The position numbers and the translations under genes were made by a program. The notes beneath the pieces are model-generated. The model was not told the DNA's origin and did not search any database. It worked only from the letters and a program-made list of their open reading frames with translations. This document shows positions 43,545 through 53,300 of a stretch of 64,000 nt of DNA, in pieces; within the stretch, counting starts at the first letter, position 1; every line of letters starts with the position of its first letter. The DNA is from Streptomyces litmocidini (GTDB lineage: Bacteria; Actinomycetota; Actinomycetes; Streptomycetales; Streptomycetaceae), in assembly GCF_014649755.1 (NCBI RefSeq), contig NZ_BMTQ01000003.1:124001-188000 (forward strand), written 5' to 3'.

Positions 43545-44123
43545 ATGCCGGGATTCGCCCCGCCCGTCGCCGACGAGCGCACCGCCCTGACCGCCTATCT
43601 CGCCCACCAGCGGCGCGCGTTGCGCGTCACCGCCCACGGCCTGACGGACGAACAGGCCCGCACGGCGGCCTCCGCCGGCGAGTTGAGCATCGGCGGGCTG
43701 ATCAAGCACGCCGCACGGTGCGAGACCTTCTGGACCGACCTCATCCTCCAGCAGCAGCGGGAGCCGCAGCGGAGGGCGGACGAGTCGGACGACGACGAGT
43801 TCCGGCTCGCCCCGGACGAGACCCTGGCCTGGGCACTGGCCGCGCACGCGGCGGCGGCCGAGCGGACGGACGCGGTGATCGCCGGCGTCGCGGACCTCGG
43901 ACAGGCCGTTCCCGTGCCACGGGGACTCCCCTGGTTCCCCGCCGAGGTCGAGGAGTGGTCGGTCCGCTGGGTCCTGCTGCACCTGATCGAGGAGACGGCA
44001 CGCCACGGGGGTCACGCCGACGTCATCCGCGAAAGCATCGACGGCGCGACCCTCTATCCACTGCTCGCCGCGGCCGAGGCGTGGCCCGACCCCTGGTTCC
44101 GGCCGTGGGAGCCGGGACGCTGA
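43545..44123 (+). CDS. DinB family (DUF664) protein
   Basis: A 192-residue metal-dependent four-helix-bundle protein of the DinB/YfiT fold. The three metal-ligand His are expected in LIKHAARCETFW (first helix), and in the LLHLIEETARHGGHADVIRE segment, where His-x6-8-His-x2-3-His is present. Such proteins are thiol-dependent transferases or hydrolases, often of mycothiol; substrate unknown. GAGAGGGA is near ATG 43545. An operator-like element found also in the sugar cluster precedes it. Confidence 0.85.
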   Translation: MPGFAPPVADERTALTAYLAHQRRALRVTAHGLTDEQARTAASAGELSIGGLIKHAARCETFWTDLILQQQREPQRRADESDDDEFRLAPDETLAWALAAHAAAAERTDAVIAGVADLGQAVPVPRGLPWFPAEVEEWSVRWVLLHLIEETARHGGHADVIRESIDGATLYPLLAAAEAWPDPWFRPWEPGR

Positions 44124-44226
44124 ACGCCGACGGCCGACGGCCGACGAGCGCCGGTCGGCGGCCCGCGCGCCCCGGACGCCACGTCAGGACCCTTGACTCC
44201 CACGGGAGTTCGCCCCTAGCTTGCTC

Positions 44227-44257
44227 AAGTTCTTGCGGAAATTTACAGCAAGAACTT
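44227..44257. promoter_or_regulatory. Inverted repeat upstream of the kinase/radical SAM region
   Basis: AAGTTCTTGC (44227-44236) and GCAAGAACTT (44248-44257) are perfect 10-base arms around GGAAATTTACA. The TTGC/GCAA ends and GAAATTT centre resemble elements at 43503 and 58923, so a common LacI-type regulator is likely. It sits about 78 bases before the small ORF at 44335. Confidence 0.6.
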
Positions 44258-44290
44258 CCATCCTCCTGGGACGATACGAGCCTCGTCCCC

Positions 44291-44320
44291 GCACCCGCAC
44301 CCGCACCCGCACCCGCACCC
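44291..44320. repeat. Five tandem GCACCC hexamers
   Basis: Perfect 6-base repeats, then GCA, in the 5' leader between the inverted repeat at 44227 and the ribosome site (GAGGAG) of the ORF at 44335. Confidence 0.8.
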
Positions 44321-44334
44321 GCAAGAGGAGCCCC

Positions 44335-44586
44335 ATGACGATCGGCCTCGCCGCCACGTCCAGGCGCACCACCGCGTTATCCGCATCCGCCGCCCTCCCG
44401 CCCGGGCTCACCGCCACGCTCGCCGCGTCCGCCCCGCCCGCGGCGGCTTCCCCCGGCGCCGACGGCGCCGGGGCCGTCTCGCCGACGGAACACCTCGGCG
44501 ACGTCACCCGGGAGAGCGGAGCCGACCGCACGGCCACCGTGCCGGCGGAGGACGGCGCGTCCCTCACGGACACCTGGCGCGACTGA
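44335..44586 (+). CDS. Short putative secreted protein of 83 residues
   Basis: The frame has a good ribosome site (GAGGAG, 5 bases before ATG 44335), a signal-peptide-like N-terminus with hydrophobic and Ala-rich stretches (residues 1-39), and a short acidic tail. No family recognised. It has its own upstream inverted repeat and is followed by a perfect 24-bp hairpin, so it looks like a complete transcription unit, or the remnant of a longer gene, or an attenuator leader for the kinase operon. The last residues LTDTWRD give no clue. Confidence 0.5.
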   Translation: MTIGLAATSRRTTALSASAALPPGLTATLAASAPPAAASPGADGAGAVSPTEHLGDVTRESGADRTATVPAEDGASLTDTWRD

Positions 44587-44593
44587 TCCGTCC

Positions 44594-44646
44594 GCACCGG
44601 GGGTGGGTCCGGCCCGGCCGCGCCGGGCCGGACCCACCCCCGGTGC
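44594..44646 (+). terminator. Perfect 24-bp stem hairpin before the kinase gene
   Basis: GCACCGGGGGTGGGTCCGGC, then CCGG (44594-44617), pairs exactly with 44623-44646 around CCGCG. It lies 7 bases after the small ORF's stop and 38 bases before the kinase start, so it could end the first unit or attenuate the second. Confidence 0.65.
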
Positions 44647-44684
44647 GCGGCAGTCGACAGCACCCGCACGCGAGAGGAACAGCA

Positions 44685-45626
44685 ATGAGCAGCACCTACG
44701 ACGTCCTCGTCCTGGGAGGGTCGGGCGTCGACACGATCGTCTACGTCCCCGAGCTCCCGCTCCCCTACGCCGACAGCTACATGATCCGACCGGGCATCGA
44801 GACCCGGGCGGGCCAGACCGGGGACTTCGTGGCCCTCGGCCTCCACGCCCTGGGGCTGCGCACCCACCACGTCGACATGATCGGCGACGACCCGTCCGGG
44901 GACCTCGTCCGCGCCTTCCACCGCGACAGGGGCATCGGCTTCACCGAGATCCCCCTGCCGGGCGGCACGAAGCGGGCCGTCAACCTCGTCGACCCGGACG
45001 GCCGCAGGCTGTCGCTCTACGACGACACCCGTTCGCGGGAGTCCGACCGCCTCCCCGAGGACCTGGTCCACAAGCTGGCCGCGGCCAGCCGCCACGCCCA
45101 CGTGTCCATCACCTATCCGTGTGCCTTCGCCCTGCCCCTCCTGCGCGAGGCCGGCCTCACCGTCTCCACGGACCTGCACAACTGGGACGGCGAGAATCCT
45201 TACCACGAGGCCTTCGCCTACGCCGCCGACATCGTCTTCGTCTCCACCACCGCCCTGCCGGACCCCGCGTCGACCATGCGCCGCGTCCTGGAGCGGGGCC
45301 GGGCCGAGGTCGTCGTCGCCACCGCGGGAGCCGAGGGCTCCTACCTGCTCACCGCCGCCGACGAGGACCCGGTCCACGTCCCGGCCGTCGCCCCGCGCGA
45401 ACCGGTGGTGGACTCCAACGGCGCGGGCGACGCCTACGCGGCCGGTTTCCTCTTCGCCCGCCTCTCCGGCGAGGACCCCCGGCGGTGCGCCCTCCACGGC
45501 GCCGTCGCCGGAGCCTACGCCTGCACCGTACCGGCCACCGGGAGCGACGCCATCGACCGTGCCACGCTGATCGACGAGGTCGCCGCGCTCACCGGCCCCC
45601 GGTCCGCCGCGGGGGGCGCCGAGTGA
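44685..45626 (+). CDS. PfkB-family carbohydrate kinase
   Basis: A 313-residue ribokinase-like sugar kinase. The N-terminal motif region includes GIETRAGQTGDFVALGLHAL and TGDF; the second PfkB signature is DSNGAGDAYAAGFLFARL with catalytic Asp249, where the usual DT(T/V)GAGD is DSNGAGD. It phosphorylates a hydroxyl of a sugar or cyclitol. In acarbose-type clusters a PfkB kinase (AcbK) phosphorylates acarbose at C7, and this gene sits in a comparable setting, but the assignment is an analogy. GAGAGGAA precedes ATG 44685; the stop overlaps the GMC gene (GTGA). Confidence 0.85.
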   Translation: MSSTYDVLVLGGSGVDTIVYVPELPLPYADSYMIRPGIETRAGQTGDFVALGLHALGLRTHHVDMIGDDPSGDLVRAFHRDRGIGFTEIPLPGGTKRAVNLVDPDGRRLSLYDDTRSRESDRLPEDLVHKLAAASRHAHVSITYPCAFALPLLREAGLTVSTDLHNWDGENPYHEAFAYAADIVFVSTTALPDPASTMRRVLERGRAEVVVATAGAEGSYLLTAADEDPVHVPAVAPREPVVDSNGAGDAYAAGFLFARLSGEDPRRCALHGAVAGAYACTVPATGSDAIDRATLIDEVAALTGPRSAAGGAE

Positions 45627-47110
45627 CCGCCGACTCCTACGACGTCGTCGTCCTGGGCGGAGGCGTGGCCGGCTGCGTCCTCGCCTCCCGGCTCAGCGAG
45701 GACGGCGGGCGCTCCGTGTGCCTCGTCGAGGCGGGGCCCGACTACGGCCCGGACCCGGGCGGCTGGCCTGCCGGGACGCTCGACGCCCGTGCGCTCCCGC
45801 GCGAGGACATGTGGGAGCGGAACGTGCCCGTCCATCGGTTCCGCGGCCGTGTGATCGGCGGTTCGTCCTGTGTCAACGGCTGCTGGAACACCTGGGGTTC
45901 GACGACGGACCACGACGAGTGGGAGCGTGCGGGCGGTCCTCGATGGGGCTTCGCGGCCATGGAGCCGTACCGCGCCGCGGCCGTGCGCCGCATGGGACTG
46001 CGCGAGGTGCCCGACCGCGAGCTGTCCCCGTGGAGCCGGGCCGCCGTCGAGGCCGCCCGGGAACTCGGGCACGGCGAGGTCGACATGGGTCTGCCCGGGT
46101 CGCCCGGCTACGGTTTCCCACTGATCAACGCCGTGAACGGCCTCCGCCGGAACGCCTCACTCGCCTATCTCGACGCGGACACCCGCGGGCGGGCGAACCT
46201 CACGGTGCTCGGGAACGCCGTGGCCGACCGGATGATCCTGCGCGGCGGGCGGGTGGAGGGGGTCGTCGTGCACGTCGGCGGCGTGCCCCGCACGCTCCGC
46301 GCGGGACTGTACGTGGTGGCCGGCGGCGCCTTCGGTTCCCCGGCGCTGCTGATGCGCAGCGGCATCGGCCCCGCCGACCTGCTGCGGGACACCGGCGTCT
46401 CCCCGACGGTGGACCTGCCCGGGGTGGGGGCGAACCTGAGCGACCAGCCCGGCGTCTTCCTGCCGCTCGCGCCGACACCGGAGTTGGACGCGGCCCTCGC
46501 CGAGAAGGAACGCGAGGGCGAGCTGTACGTCAGCCGGGTCCTCGTCCGCGCGGCGAGCGAGTACGCCGCTGAGGGCGGCTGGGACCTGCACATCCTCCCC
46601 TGCGCCGGACCGCCGCTCTTCGGTTCCCTGCCGCCGGGCCGGTACGAGGCGGGGGTGTCGGCCTTCCTCATGAAGCCCCTCTCGCGGGGCCGGGTGCGGC
46701 TGCGGTCCACCGACCCGGAGGAGTCGCCCGCGATCGATCCGGCGTTCCTGTCGGACCCGGACGGGCGCGACGTGGCCGTGCTCCGGTCGGGACTCGCGAC
46801 CGCCCGCCGGTTCGCCGGGTCCGCGGCGCTGAAGGGGCTCGCCGGGCTGTCGGAGGGGACGGCCGCGCACGAACTGCCCGAGGCGGAGCTGCGCGCCCGT
46901 CTCGGCACGTACTGGCATCCGGTGGGAACCTGCGCGACGGGGCCCGCGGACGATCCGTCCTCGGTGGTGGACGGCGAGGGCCGGGTGCACGGCGTGACGA
47001 ACCTGCGGGTGGCGGACGCGTCCGTGCTGCCCACGGTCCCGGCCGCCAACACCCAGCTGCCCGTCCTGGCCGCCGCCGAGATGCTGGCGGCCGCCATGGC
47101 CGCCTCGTGA
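45623..47110 (+). CDS. GMC family flavin oxidoreductase
   Basis: A 495-residue FAD-dependent alcohol oxidase/dehydrogenase. The dinucleotide motif is VVLGGGVAGCVLASRL with the LVEAGPD end; the GMC signature-like region is RGRVIGGSSCVNGCWNTWGS; the C-terminal catalytic His is in TYWHPVGTCATGP; the last motif is DASVLPTVPAANTQLPVLAA. GTG 45623 overlaps the kinase stop. As part of a kinase/oxidoreductase/radical SAM operon it probably oxidises a hydroxyl on the cluster's sugar or cyclitol intermediate. Substrate unknown. Confidence 0.87.
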   Translation: MTADSYDVVVLGGGVAGCVLASRLSEDGGRSVCLVEAGPDYGPDPGGWPAGTLDARALPREDMWERNVPVHRFRGRVIGGSSCVNGCWNTWGSTTDHDEWERAGGPRWGFAAMEPYRAAAVRRMGLREVPDRELSPWSRAAVEAARELGHGEVDMGLPGSPGYGFPLINAVNGLRRNASLAYLDADTRGRANLTVLGNAVADRMILRGGRVEGVVVHVGGVPRTLRAGLYVVAGGAFGSPALLMRSGIGPADLLRDTGVSPTVDLPGVGANLSDQPGVFLPLAPTPELDAALAEKEREGELYVSRVLVRAASEYAAEGGWDLHILPCAGPPLFGSLPPGRYEAGVSAFLMKPLSRGRVRLRSTDPEESPAIDPAFLSDPDGRDVAVLRSGLATARRFAGSAALKGLAGLSEGTAAHELPEAELRARLGTYWHPVGTCATGPADDPSSVVDGEGRVHGVTNLRVADASVLPTVPAANTQLPVLAAAEMLAAAMAAS

Positions 47111-47145
47111 CCCGAGGCCGCATCGACCCAGGAGGATCGACGAGC

Positions 47146-48090
47146 ATGACGAAGAGTCCCGCCGCCCGCGGCGGACGACTGGTGTACGGCTGCATGGGGC
47201 TCGGCGGCGGCTGGGACGACCTGCCGTACCGGGCCGCCGACGTCGCCCGCGCCGAGGCCGCGGTCGAGGCGGCGCTGGACGCCGGCATCACGGCGTTCGA
47301 CCACGCGGACATCTACCGGTACGGCAAGTCCGAGGCCGTGTTCGGCGAGGTGCTGTCCCGGGCCCCGGGCTTGCGCGACCGGATCACGCTGCAGACCAAG
47401 GTCGGCATCCGGCTCCCGGAGGAGGGCCGGCCGGGCCTGTACGACCTGCGCGGCCCCAGCGTGCTGCGCCGGGTGGAGGAGAGCCTCGCCCGGCTGCGGA
47501 CCGACGCGGTCGACGTCCTGCTGCTGCACCGGCCCGACCCGCTGGCCGACCCGGAAGAGCTGGCGGGGGCGCTCGCCTCCCTGCACCGGCAGGGCCTGGT
47601 GCGCCGGTTCGGCGTGTCCAACATGAACGCCGCCCAGATCGCGCGGCTCCAGTCCTTCCTCGACGTGCCGCTGACCGTCGACCAGTTGGAGATGAGCCTC
47701 CACCGCAGGGACTGGGTGGAGGAGGCGGTGCTCGTCAACACCCCGGCGGGCGCCGGGGTCGGCTTCCCCTCGGGCACCGTGGAGTACTGCGGCGAGCGGG
47801 GCATCGAGCTCCAGGCCTGGGGCGCGCTCGCCGGCGGGCGTTTCTCCGACCCGCAGGCGGGTCCGGCGGGCGCGCTCGTGGCCCGGCTCGCCGAGGCCAA
47901 GGGCACCACCCCGGAGGCCGTGGTGCTGTGGTGGCTCCAGCGTCACCCCGCGGGGATCGTCCCGGTCGTCGGGACCTCCCGGCCGGAGCGGATCCGGGCC
48001 TGCCGCGACGCGGTGGGACGGATGCCCGACCTCGGCCACGAGGAGTGGTACGCGCTGTGGACGGCCGCGCGGGGCGCGCCGCTCCCGTGA
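47146..48090 (+). CDS. Aldo/keto reductase
   Basis: A 314-residue NADPH-dependent reductase with the TIM-barrel catalytic residues of the family: Asp and Tyr in FDHADIYRYG, Lys in LQTKVGI, His in LLLHRPDPL. I prefer ATG 47146 with AGGAGG 9 bases upstream over the GTG at 47107 that overlaps the GMC stop. In the same direction as the kinase and GMC genes; a hairpin separates it from the radical SAM gene. A partner for the GMC enzyme (oxidation then reduction, hence epimerisation of a hydroxyl) is a reasonable inference. Confidence 0.87.
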   Translation: MTKSPAARGGRLVYGCMGLGGGWDDLPYRAADVARAEAAVEAALDAGITAFDHADIYRYGKSEAVFGEVLSRAPGLRDRITLQTKVGIRLPEEGRPGLYDLRGPSVLRRVEESLARLRTDAVDVLLLHRPDPLADPEELAGALASLHRQGLVRRFGVSNMNAAQIARLQSFLDVPLTVDQLEMSLHRRDWVEEAVLVNTPAGAGVGFPSGTVEYCGERGIELQAWGALAGGRFSDPQAGPAGALVARLAEAKGTTPEAVVLWWLQRHPAGIVPVVGTSRPERIRACRDAVGRMPDLGHEEWYALWTAARGAPLP

Positions 48091-48100
48091 ACCGCCCCCG

Positions 48101-48123
48101 CCCGGCGCCGCTCCGGCGCCGGG
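48101..48123 (+). terminator. Hairpin between aldo/keto reductase and radical SAM genes
   Basis: CCCGGCGCCG pairs with CGGCGCCGGG around a CTC loop, followed by CTTTCCC. It could lower readthrough into the radical SAM gene 55 bases downstream. Confidence 0.5.
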
Positions 48124-48178
48124 CTTTCCCCCGAGCGCCCCGGCCGTCCCCGGCGCGCCCCCTGGACGGAGAAACACC

Positions 48179-50230
48179 GTGACCACCACCGCCGCGACCG
48201 TGGCGGGCTCCTTCGAGTCGGCCCGGTTCTACATCACCTTCCGCTGCAACTCGTTGTGCGGCTACTGCAACGTCTGGCAGGACGACAAGTTCAAGGGCTA
48301 CGAGGAACTCACCCTCGAACAGGGCCGCCGGATCCTGGACGAGCTGCACGCGCTCGGCGTCCGCTACGTCGACTTCACCGGCGGGGAGCCGGTGCTCCAT
48401 CCGCACATCGACGGCATCGTCCAGCACGCGAAGTCCCTCGGCATGACCGTCGAGATCACCAGCAACGGCATACGGTTCGCCCGGCACATCGACGCGATCG
48501 TGCCGCACGTCGACACCATGAACGTGTCCCTGGACACGCTGCGGCCCGAACGCTACCGGGCGATCCGGGGCGTGCCGACGCTCGACCGGGCCCTGGACGT
48601 GATCCGGGGGATCGTCGCCTCCGGCGCCGGGAACCTGAAGCTGATCTGCGTGGTGACGCGCGAGAACGTGGACGAGGTGCCGGACCTGCTGCGTTTCGCC
48701 CAGGAGAACCGGGTGACCGTCTACTTCTCGACCATGTTCGAGTACTTCGACGAGCAGGACACCGTCCGGGACGTGCGCAGGACGGCCCGCAAGCTGAAGC
48801 TGGTGGAGCAGAACGGCAGGCCGGTGGCCGGCGGGGGCTCCTGCGGACCGGCCCGCGCCGCGGCGCCCGGCCCCGACGACGCCTGCCTCCCCGATCTGCT
48901 GCTGGGTCTGCTGTACGCGCCCTTCTCGCTGATCAACCTGCACTTCCGCAAGTACGTGGAGACGCAGGACCCGAGCGCGCCGACGCAGTGCTACGCCAAC
49001 AAGCGGATCCTGACGGTCGGCCCCGACGGGCGGCTGGTGCTGCCCTGCTACCACGCCTTCGACAACTCGGTGCCGTGGGGCCGGGGGCTGGCCGACGCGG
49101 TGCGGGACGAGGAGTTCGCGCGGGTCAGGGACGAGGAGGTGGGCTTCCGTCCGGAGTGCCGGGGGTGCACGGTCTTCCCTTACGTCGGGCTCTCCTTCAG
49201 CTACCGCTTCGACAAGGTCTTCCTCTACCAGGCCCTGTCCGAGGAGATAGCCAAGATCAAGGGCCGGTTCGTCGATCCGCTCCACCCCCGCGTCGCGGTC
49301 GCGCCCGAACCGCTGCTCGGCGAGTTCGCCGAACTGGAACGGTTCGTCGACACCCGGCTGCCGGACGCCCGCGAACCATCGGCCGAGGACCACCTCTACC
49401 GCTTCGACGTCACGTCCACCGGGCTGCGCAGGGACCTCGTCGCCGGCCGGACGGCCGTCGAGGAGGTCCTCGCCGACCACGTGCGGGAGCAGTGCTGGGA
49501 GGTGCAGCGCTCGCCGCACCTCTGGATCCGGCTGGTCTACCGCGAGCTCGTGCCCCTGCTGCGCGGCCTCGCGGAGCGGGGCCCGGTGTCCCGGGAGGCG
49601 TACGAGGAGGTCGTGACCGGGCTGTACGGGGTGCAGCTCGCCTGGTGGCGGGCCTACCTCGGGCGGTACTTCCGGGGCAGCGAGGAGCTGTGCACCCGGC
49701 AGGCCGACGGTGTGGTCGCCCGGTTCCTGGCGCGGACCGGGGAACTGCTGCCCGTGGCCCCCGAGTCCGCGCGCGTGCGGCAGATCCTGCTCCACGCCGG
49801 CTGTGTGCTCGGTCTCCCTGCGGCCGAGCTCGCCCCCCTCGCCTCCCGCGAGCCCTTCGCGGAGGCCGCGCTGCTGGCCAAGCACCTGCTCCTGGTCGCG
49901 GCCGACGGGGAACTCGCGGCGTACGCAGCGCTGCTCCCGCCCGACGCGGCCGCCCCGCTCCTCGGGACGACGCCCCCGACGAGCGGGGCGCCAGGGGCCT
50001 CGGCCGACGCGCTCGACCGGCTCCTGGACGGAGCCCCGGCCGCCGACGTGCCGTCGGTCGCGGCGCTGATCGACGCGGTGCGCGCCCTGCGCTCCGCGGT
50101 GTCGGCCGAGGAGCTGGCCGGACTGCTGCTCGCCCGCGAGCTGCGGGACCCGGCGCTCGTACGGCTCCGTGGCGAGGCCCTGCGTCGTGCCGGTGGTCCG
50201 TCGGCCCGCTCGGCGCACCCGCTGGGCTGA
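48179..50230 (+). CDS. Radical SAM protein with long C-terminal extension (683 residues)
   Basis: Iron-sulfur enzyme. The radical SAM cluster is Cys23-x3-Cys27-x2-Cys30 (FRCNSLCGYCNVW); the SAM-contacting GGEP follows in DFTGGEPVLHPHID. A SPASM-like second cluster region carries Cys271, Cys290, Cys327 and Cys330 (TQCYANKRILTV, LPCYHAF, ECRGCTVFPY). After about residue 370 a 310-residue helical, Leu/Ala-rich extension follows, which I do not recognise. GTG 48179 has GGAG 8 bases upstream. Such enzymes cut or rearrange C-H bonds; in a sugar/cyclitol operon an epimerase, dehydrogenase or deoxygenase role is plausible. It ends at a shared terminator with the convergent amylases. Confidence 0.85.
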   Translation: MTTTAATVAGSFESARFYITFRCNSLCGYCNVWQDDKFKGYEELTLEQGRRILDELHALGVRYVDFTGGEPVLHPHIDGIVQHAKSLGMTVEITSNGIRFARHIDAIVPHVDTMNVSLDTLRPERYRAIRGVPTLDRALDVIRGIVASGAGNLKLICVVTRENVDEVPDLLRFAQENRVTVYFSTMFEYFDEQDTVRDVRRTARKLKLVEQNGRPVAGGGSCGPARAAAPGPDDACLPDLLLGLLYAPFSLINLHFRKYVETQDPSAPTQCYANKRILTVGPDGRLVLPCYHAFDNSVPWGRGLADAVRDEEFARVRDEEVGFRPECRGCTVFPYVGLSFSYRFDKVFLYQALSEEIAKIKGRFVDPLHPRVAVAPEPLLGEFAELERFVDTRLPDAREPSAEDHLYRFDVTSTGLRRDLVAGRTAVEEVLADHVREQCWEVQRSPHLWIRLVYRELVPLLRGLAERGPVSREAYEEVVTGLYGVQLAWWRAYLGRYFRGSEELCTRQADGVVARFLARTGELLPVAPESARVRQILLHAGCVLGLPAAELAPLASREPFAEAALLAKHLLLVAADGELAAYAALLPPDAAAPLLGTTPPTSGAPGASADALDRLLDGAPAADVPSVAALIDAVRALRSAVSAEELAGLLLARELRDPALVRLRGEALRRAGGPSARSAHPLG

Positions 50231-50245
50231 ACGTCGAGGTGCCGG

Positions 50246-50296
50246 CGGAACGCACCGTGCCCCCGAGCTCGCGGCTCGGGGGCACGGTGCGTTCCG
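50246..50296. terminator. Perfect 23-bp hairpin shared by convergent genes
   Basis: CGGAACGCACCGTGCCCCCG, then AGC (50246-50268), pairs exactly with 50274-50296 around TCGCG. It terminates both the radical SAM transcript and the amylase transcript ending at 50304. Confidence 0.75.
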
Positions 50297-50303
50297 GTGC
50301 GGG

Positions 50304-53300
50304 TCAGCGCGGGTCCGCGTCGCTCACTCCGGTGGCGGCGAGGAGGGCGCCCGCGGTGTTGCGCTGGGTGGCGACGAGCTGGCCGCGCAGCGCCTCCCGG
50401 ATCCGGTCGCGGTCGCGGGGGTCGACGGTGAAGGCCTGGGCGTGCGCCAGGTCGGGCCGGGCCGCCCGCTGTTCCTCCGTCAGGGCGGTGGGCAGGAGCC
50501 TCAACCAGCGCCCCTCGTCGGTGAGGGCGCCGTCCTCGATCGCGATGCTTCCCGAGGGGCCGTAGACGAGCTGCTGACTGGTGGAGTCGGTCGCCTTGAC
50601 GTCCCACACGACGGTGGTGGCGTCGAGCCAGGTCGCCTCCGAGCGGGAGAGGTCGAGGTCCGGCGTGGTGCGGATGCTCGGGAGGAGGTAGCCGGTGTCG
50701 CCGCCGACGAGCCAGACCTCCTTGCCGTAGGAGCCGAACTCGAGCGAGCGGTCGCCGGGGACGTCCTTCTCGTCGCCCCGGTGGACGATGTAGCTGAGGG
50801 AGGTGGCTCCTTCGGCCAGCGGCACCTCGAAGACCGCGCCGAAGGCGTCGGTGCGGACCGGGGCGAGCGGCCGGGACCAGTCGGTGGGGGCGGCGGCGCC
50901 GGTCCAGGTGTGCAGCCCCCAGCCGGTGTAGTCGCCGTCCGGCCGGCGGTAGTGGATGACGGCCTTCCTCTCGTCCTGCGGCGGGTAGACCCCGGCGGGG
51001 ACGGTCTCGGACTGGCCCTCGGCGCCGGCCTCGACCCAGACCTCTCCGGTGCGCCGCAGTTCCACGGTGCGCCGGGGCCCGTCCGTCACGCCGTCCTTCT
51101 CGACGGTGTAGGGGACGCCGGCGGTGGCGGGGTCGACCTTGACCCAGGCGAACGCGCCGTAGGCGTCGCGGCCGGTGAACTCGGCGGTGGTGCCGCCGGA
51201 CACGAGCTTCCAGCCGGTGTAGTCCCCGTCGGGGCGCCGGTAGTGGACGACGGCGTGGTCGCGTGCGAAGGCGCTGGGCCGCGTGGGCGCGGCGGGCTCG
51301 CCGGCGGTGGAGGCGGCGCGGTCGCTCGCGACGCGTCCGAGGTCGTCGACGACGACGGCCTTGTACCGCAGGGGGGTGCCCGCGGGGGTGTCGCCGGGCA
51401 GGTTCTGGGTGACCTTGTACGGGGCGTGGTCGGCGGAGCCGAGGACGCTCCAGGGGCCGTCGCCGACCTGGGCGGCGAAGACCACGCGGCTCAGTTCTCC
51501 GCCCCGGACGTCGGCGGAGAGTTCGACGGTGCCGGTGGCTCCGGCGGCCGGGGCCCTGAGCGTCAGGGCGGGTGCCGTGCGGGGGGTGTCCAGGGGGCGG
51601 CCGGCCTCGAGGACGACCGAGGACAGGGCCGGGACGGTGAGCGTGACCTCACGGTCGCCGTCGCTGCGGACCGCCGCGGTGTGTCCGTAGAGCGGGGTGA
51701 AGGATGTGCGTGAGGTCCCGGTGCGGAAGGTGACGGTCCGTGGGGCGGTGGCGTTGTTGACCGCGACCAGGTACTCGGTCCGCCGCTTCGGGTCGATCCT
51801 GGAGGTCGCGTGGACTCCCGCGGCACGGGTGTCCGCGTACCGCTCGATCTGCACGCCGTCGCGCAGCGCGGGGTGCCGCTTCGTCAGGCGGGAGAGTTCG
51901 GCGATGGAGCGGTAGAGCGGGTGGGTGGTGTCGTAGGCGTCGGTGGCGTGGGTGCGGTCGGTGCCGATGAGGTCGTCGTCGAGGTAGTCGGGGACCCGTG
52001 AGGCGAAGAGGGTCTGGCGGGCGTCCTTGTCGCCGCCGGCGCCGGTGAAGCCCTGTTCGTCGCCGGCGTAGACGACGGGGTTGCCGCGGGAGAGGAAGAG
52101 GATCTCGTCGGCGAGGCGGGCCCGGGCGAGGAGTTCCCGGTCGTCGGCGCCGGGGTTGTCCTTGCGCAGGAAGCCGCCCAGGCGGCCCATGTCGTGGTTG
52201 CCGAGGAAGGTGACCTGCTCGTAGGCGTTGGCCTTGTCGGTGGTGTAGCGGTAGTCCTGGGCGAAGACGTCGGCGAGGGAGGAGGCGGGGCGGCCGAGGG
52301 ACACGACGTCGCGGACGGCCTGCTGGAGCGGGAAGTCGAGGGTGGAGTCGAGTCGTCCCCGGGTGACGTACGGGGCGGTGACCGCGGGGTCGGAGGAGAG
52401 GACCTCGCCGAAGACGAGGAAGTCCTTCCGTCCGTGCTCGGCGGCGTAGGCGTCCAGGGCGGTGGCCCACTGGGTCCAGAACTCCATGTCGACGTTCTTG
52501 ACGGTGTCGACGCGGAAGCCGTCGACGGCGAAGTCCCCGACCCACCGCTCGTAGATCTCGGCGAGTCCGCGCACGACCTCGGGGCGCTCGGTCCACAGGT
52601 CGTCGAGACCGGTGTGGTCGCCGTAGAGGCCGCTCTCGCCGACGAAGGTGGAGTCGCCCCGGTTGTGGTACATCGTGGGGTCGTTGAGCCAGGCGGGCTT
52701 CTTGACGTTCCGCTCCGCGGGAGCGGTGACGGGCGTGTACGGGAGGCCGTCGGCGTCCACGGGGGCGGCGGTCTTCGTGTCGTCGAAGGGCCGGCCGGTG
52801 CTGTCCAGGTAGGGGTAGGCGCCCTTGCTGCGGTAGGCGTACCGGTTCTCGCCCGAGCGGATGACGTCGGCGGTGTGGTTGGTGATGACGTCGAAGAAGA
52901 CCTTCATGCCCTTGGCGTGGGCGGCGGCGATCAGCCTCTTCAGGTCGTCGTTGGTCCCGAAGTGGGGGTCGACCTGGGTGAAGTCGGTGATCCAGTAGCC
53001 GTGGTAGCCGGCGGAGGCGTCCTTGCCGGTGCCCTGGACGGGCTTGTTCTTGAAGATCGGCGCCATCCAGATGGCGGTGGTGCCCAGGCCCTTGATGTAG
53101 TCGAGCCGCTCGGTCAGGCCCTTGAGGTCGCCGCCCTGGTAGAAGCCCTTGTCGGTGGGGTCGAAGCCGGTCTCCAGACGGCCGCCGGTGAGGCCGCCCC
53201 GGTCGTTGGCGGTGTCGCCGTTGGCGAAGCGGTCGGGCAGGACGAAGTAGAACTGCTCGCGGGTGAGGTCGTGGCGGGCGGGCTGGGCGGCGAGGGTCCG

